Assembly (NCBI GenBank): GCA_017656345.1
Contig: JACDNZ010000004.1
Location: forward strand, 37,566 to 101,565
DNA length: 64,000 nt
Source of the DNA: Thermosipho sp. (in: thermotogales)
GTDB taxonomy: Bacteria; Thermotogota; Thermotogae; Thermotogales; Fervidobacteriaceae
Direction: 5' to 3'
Made by a program: the position numbers and the translations under genes. The notes under the pieces were generated by a model. That model was not told the DNA's origin and did no database searches. It saw nothing but the letters and a program-made list of their open reading frames with translations. Shown here piece after piece: positions 61,936-64,000 of this stretch; within the stretch, counting starts at the first letter, position 1, and every line of letters begins with the position of its first letter.

Positions 61936-62721
61936 CAAAGGCAAATGTTTAATTACAATTTTTACCATGTTAACATATTCCAAGCCAAGTTCAGAATAAC
62001 TTAACAGGCCATCTGCCGGATGGCCTTTTTTCTTTCCAGCTCTAATTAATCTAAAATCCTCATAAAATGATAGCTTATTCAAATTCATCGCGTAGCTTCT
62101 CATTGAGTCAACTATATTATCAAATACTTCGATTTCATATGTGGCACCTTCCGGTCTATTTTTTGGAATAATTCCTGTTCCAGGTAAAAATGTCCACTCA
62201 CCAAAAATATTATTCGCTTCAATAGCAAATCTACTTGTTCCCCAAGCAGATTCTATCGCAGCTTGTGCCACAGCTAAGTCCTCAGGAATTACATCAACCT
62301 TTAATAATAAATCATTCACATCTTTAGCATTATATTTTTCCATATAAAAATTTAAAACATCGTAATTATTACTTTCAAGTGCTTCTAAAATCTCTCTTCT
62401 TTCATTTAATATTTCGCCATTTATCTTTCTTATAATTGGGATCATTATTTTTACAAATAATTCTTTCCTAACCTCAACTGGTGCTTCACCAAAATTGTCA
62501 GGAAACCTTTCAACAATGATATTTGGTGAATTGTCAATCGAATCATATCCTATCTCATCAAAATAAGCTTTTAATTTTTCCCATGAATCAAAACTCACCC
62601 TTATTTCATCTGGAACTATATTTTCAACTTTTAAATTTAAATCTTTCGAAACTTCAAAATATGAATCAATAAAATATATTATTGAAAGTGACACAAATAA
62701 AATTACTAAAGCTCTTTTCAT
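61930..62721 (-). CDS. Bax-like glucosaminidase-domain protein
   Basis: This 263-residue protein has an N-terminal hydrophobic segment (ALVILFVSLSIIYFI, signal or anchor) and a C-terminal glucosaminidase/Bax domain: VIPEDLAVAQAAIESAWGTSRFAIEANNIFGEWTF (about residues 143-177, with the catalytic Glu in AAIESAWG) and the later FDNIVDSMRSYAMNLN. It would cleave peptidoglycan glycan strands. GAGGTGAAAGG precedes the ATG at 62721. Its stop overlaps the convergent dehydrogenase gene, and part of its coding sequence also forms the terminator of that gene. Confidence 0.83.
   Translation of the reverse strand: MKRALVILFVSLSIIYFIDSYFEVSKDLNLKVENIVPDEIRVSFDSWEKLKAYFDEIGYDSIDNSPNIIVERFPDNFGEAPVEVRKELFVKIMIPIIRKINGEILNERREILEALESNNYDVLNFYMEKYNAKDVNDLLLKVDVIPEDLAVAQAAIESAWGTSRFAIEANNIFGEWTFLPGTGIIPKNRPEGATYEIEVFDNIVDSMRSYAMNLNKLSFYEDFRLIRAGKKKGHPADGLLSYSELGLEYVNMVKIVIKHLPLL
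62007..62031 (+). terminator. intrinsic terminator of the dehydrogenase gene inside the Bax-like gene
   Basis: GGCCATC (62007-62013) and GATGGCC (62019-62025) form a 7-bp GC-rich stem with loop TGCCG, followed by TTTTTT (62026-62031) on the plus strand. It lies 71 bases after the plus-strand stop codon, within the minus-strand reading frame. Confidence 0.75.
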
Positions 62722-63110
62722 CCTTTCACCTCATGAAACTATAATTACTCATTTTAATTCTATCATATTAAATGTTAAATAAATTAAGGAATTGTATATA
62801 TACAAAAAACTACATATTAAATACCTGAATAAAAATAAGAACAATTTTTATATATTAAAACCTGCATAACAATCAAACTAATGTCCGTTTATGTTTAAAA
62901 CTAAAAATATCTGGCTAAGTTTCAAATATTCAAAAAGACATATTTTATTAACATTCGAATAATTCAACCAATTAGTTTATGCACATCTTACCAAAATATT
63001 CGTATTTTATTGATAAAATTATAATTATATTATTCTAAAAATCGCCAAATACCTCTCTAAAAAGGTTCAAAAATAAAATATGTTAAAATAATCAGGAAAG
63101 GGGTGGAAAA
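62722..63110. other. 389-bp AT-rich divergent gap
   Basis: The region is extremely AT-rich and shows no credible reading frame or structured RNA. On the minus side an extended -10, TGATAGAAT (TAGAAT at 62757-62762), may drive the Bax-like gene. On the plus side TGTTAAAAT (near 63080-63088) may drive the TIGR00266 gene. Several short AT repeats (ATATTAAA, ATATTCAAA) have no clear meaning. Confidence 0.4.
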
Positions 63111-63785
63111 ATGAGATTTCAAGTTAACTTTAAAGGTGCTTATAGTATTTTAAATGTTCAACTCGAACCCGGTGAAATTTTGATCAGCGAACCTGGGGCA
63201 ATGGTAACAATGAAAGGTGATATCGATATCCAAACATCAACAAGAGGTATTTTAAAAGCTTTAAAAAGAGCTTTTCTAGGTGGTGAAAATTTCTTTTTAA
63301 ACAGCTTTACAGCTAATTCTCCAGCCGAAGTTTCACTTGCTCCAAGACTTCCTGGAGATATTGAGGTAATTGAACTAAAAAATTCATTGTTAGTTCAATC
63401 AACCTCATTTCTAGCAGCCCAAGATTCAATTGATATTGACACAAAATTTGGTGGTTTAAAAAGCTTCTTTGCCGGAGAAGGTTTTTTCTTTATAAAACTC
63501 ACCGGTTATGGCAAAGCAGCAATTTCATCATTCGGAGCAATTTATAGTGTCGAATTGGACATAGGTGAGAAATTTACTATCGACACTGGACACATAGTTG
63601 CATTTGATGAAAACATGAAATATTCTATAAGAACTTTTGGAGGGTTTAAATCAACTATTTTAGGCGGAGAAGGACTCGTTTGTGATTTTGTGGGGCCTGG
63701 AAAAATATATATTCAAACAAGAAACTATCCAGATTACGTAAAATGGATAAGAAGTCTAGTACCAAAACAAACAGGAAGCAGATAA
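63111..63785 (+). CDS. TIGR00266/AIM24-family protein
   Basis: This 224-residue beta-rich protein has the family pattern: VQLEPGEILISEPGAMVTMKGDIDIQT near residue 16, GGENFFLNSFTANSPAEVSLAP near 57, GEGFFFIKLTGYGKAAISSFGAI near 122 and GGFKSTILGGEGLVCDFVGPGKIYIQTRN near 176. The family forms a double beta-sandwich of unknown function, related to mitochondrial AIM24, and may act at membranes. AAAGGGGTGG precedes the ATG. Nothing follows it for 215 bases except the repeat and C-rich tract at the window end. Confidence 0.85.
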   Translation: MRFQVNFKGAYSILNVQLEPGEILISEPGAMVTMKGDIDIQTSTRGILKALKRAFLGGENFFLNSFTANSPAEVSLAPRLPGDIEVIELKNSLLVQSTSFLAAQDSIDIDTKFGGLKSFFAGEGFFFIKLTGYGKAAISSFGAIYSVELDIGEKFTIDTGHIVAFDENMKYSIRTFGGFKSTILGGEGLVCDFVGPGKIYIQTRNYPDYVKWIRSLVPKQTGSR

Positions 63786-63869
63786 GTACCACTTTGAACT
63801 TTTTTGCCAAAATAGTGTCTAATATCATAGAGAAAGTGTGAACTATGTATCAAGAGTTGCAAGTAAACT

Positions 63870-63941
63870 TATGTTAACAGAAATGGTTCATAATAGAAAC
63901 TTCTATAAGACTAACATTGTAACATTTTTTCTGTTAACATA
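63870..63941. repeat. 14-bp inverted repeat pair, 72-bp element
   Basis: TATGTTAACAGAAA (63870-63883) and its exact reverse complement (63928-63941) enclose 44 bases that contain the near-palindrome AGAAACTTCT. No T-run or reading frame accompanies it. It could be a small non-autonomous mobile element, the end of an insertion sequence or a protein-binding site. Confidence 0.5.
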
Positions 63942-63953
63942 GAGTCAGAGAAA

Positions 63954-63983
63954 CCCCCCTATCCCCCTTGAGATACACCCCCC
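63954..63983. other. C-rich tract unlike the rest of the window
   Basis: Three runs of five or six C (63954-63959, 63963-63967, 63978-63983) occur within 30 bases, in an otherwise AT-rich genome. On the minus strand these are G-runs that could form a G-quadruplex-like structure. The window ends 17 bases later, so the context is missing. Confidence 0.4.
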
Positions 63984-64000
63984 ACAGCTTTATGCGGGCC

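Overview
The window is AT-rich (roughly one third G+C), densely coded bacterial DNA with long, translationally coupled operons, very strong GGAGGTG-type ribosome binding sites and frequent GTG and TTG starts. Gene content and order point to a fermentative anaerobe of the Thermotogota, most likely Thermosipho or a close relative. The evidence is an Mbx/Mrp-type membrane oxidoreductase operon, a NuoEF-type NADH module, galK-galT next to a GalA-like gene, and the order gyrA-archease-lexA-rpiB. The genus is an inference from memory of related genomes, not a database result. I saw no tRNA, rRNA, CRISPR array or intact transposase.

Layout. 1-2790 (minus): an MFS transporter cut by the window edge, with its own promoter and palindromic operator, and a GH20-type glycosidase. 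2913-4629 (plus): PlsY-like, metallo-beta-lactamase-fold and PadR genes. 4838-6181: a flavin NADH oxidase/CoA-disulfide-reductase-type enzyme behind a consensus promoter and a candidate Rex site. 6342-9018: a P-loop ATPase/NifX-like/ferredoxin cluster behind a consensus promoter and a 19-bp palindrome. 9078-20046 (minus): a ferritin-like protein and an Mbx-type complex, from a NuoI-GltD fusion through NuoD, C, B and H homologues to two antiporter-like subunits and Mrp C, B, D, G, F and E. Its promoter faces rex, and the gap between them contains a perfect Rex operator. 20343-21626 (plus): rex and a LUD-domain gene. 21670-25889 (minus): 5'-nucleotidase with LysM, thymidine kinase, PadR, radical SAM enzyme and two Gly/Arg-rich small proteins. 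26112-27156 (minus): peroxiredoxin and a Fur/PerR regulator. 27256-32645 (minus): a complete Opp-type ABC importer. 32821-37176 (minus): lacI, a GH36-related gene, galT and galK. 37468-50992 (plus): a 13-gene housekeeping run from metG to ftcD. 51215-56038 (plus): two tandem NuoE/NuoF pairs and a small ferredoxin. 56154-58916 (minus): an S1 protein, L31, TetR and a radical SAM/SPASM enzyme. 59060-60461 (plus): a lone Phd/YefM antitoxin and a sugar ABC ATPase. 60625-63785: nucleotide-sugar dehydrogenase, a convergent Bax-like glucosaminidase and a TIGR00266 protein. The last 200 bases hold an inverted repeat and a C-rich tract.

How it works together. Much of the window concerns electron balance. 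The Mbx-type complex probably links ferredoxin and NAD(P)H to ion pumping. The NuoEF modules handle NADH, the NADH oxidase removes excess NADH or oxidant, and Rex (NADH/NAD+ sensor) appears to control itself, the NADH oxidase and perhaps the Mbx operon. The peroxiredoxin, Fur/PerR and ferritin-like proteins fit oxidative-stress defence in an anaerobe. The Opp importer, the galactose genes, GH20 and the MsmX-like ATPase provide carbohydrate or peptide uptake.

The most unusual points are an intact GH36 alpha-galactosidase relative that has lost its catalytic residues; a LacI regulator with no ATG, GTG or TTG start in front of its DNA-binding domain; a LexA whose Ala-Gly cleavage dipeptide has become Ala-Thr; a NuoF paralogue that has lost every cysteine of its N-terminal [2Fe-2S] domain; and a Gly/Arg-rich motif shared by a ferredoxin tail, two small proteins and a PadR regulator.
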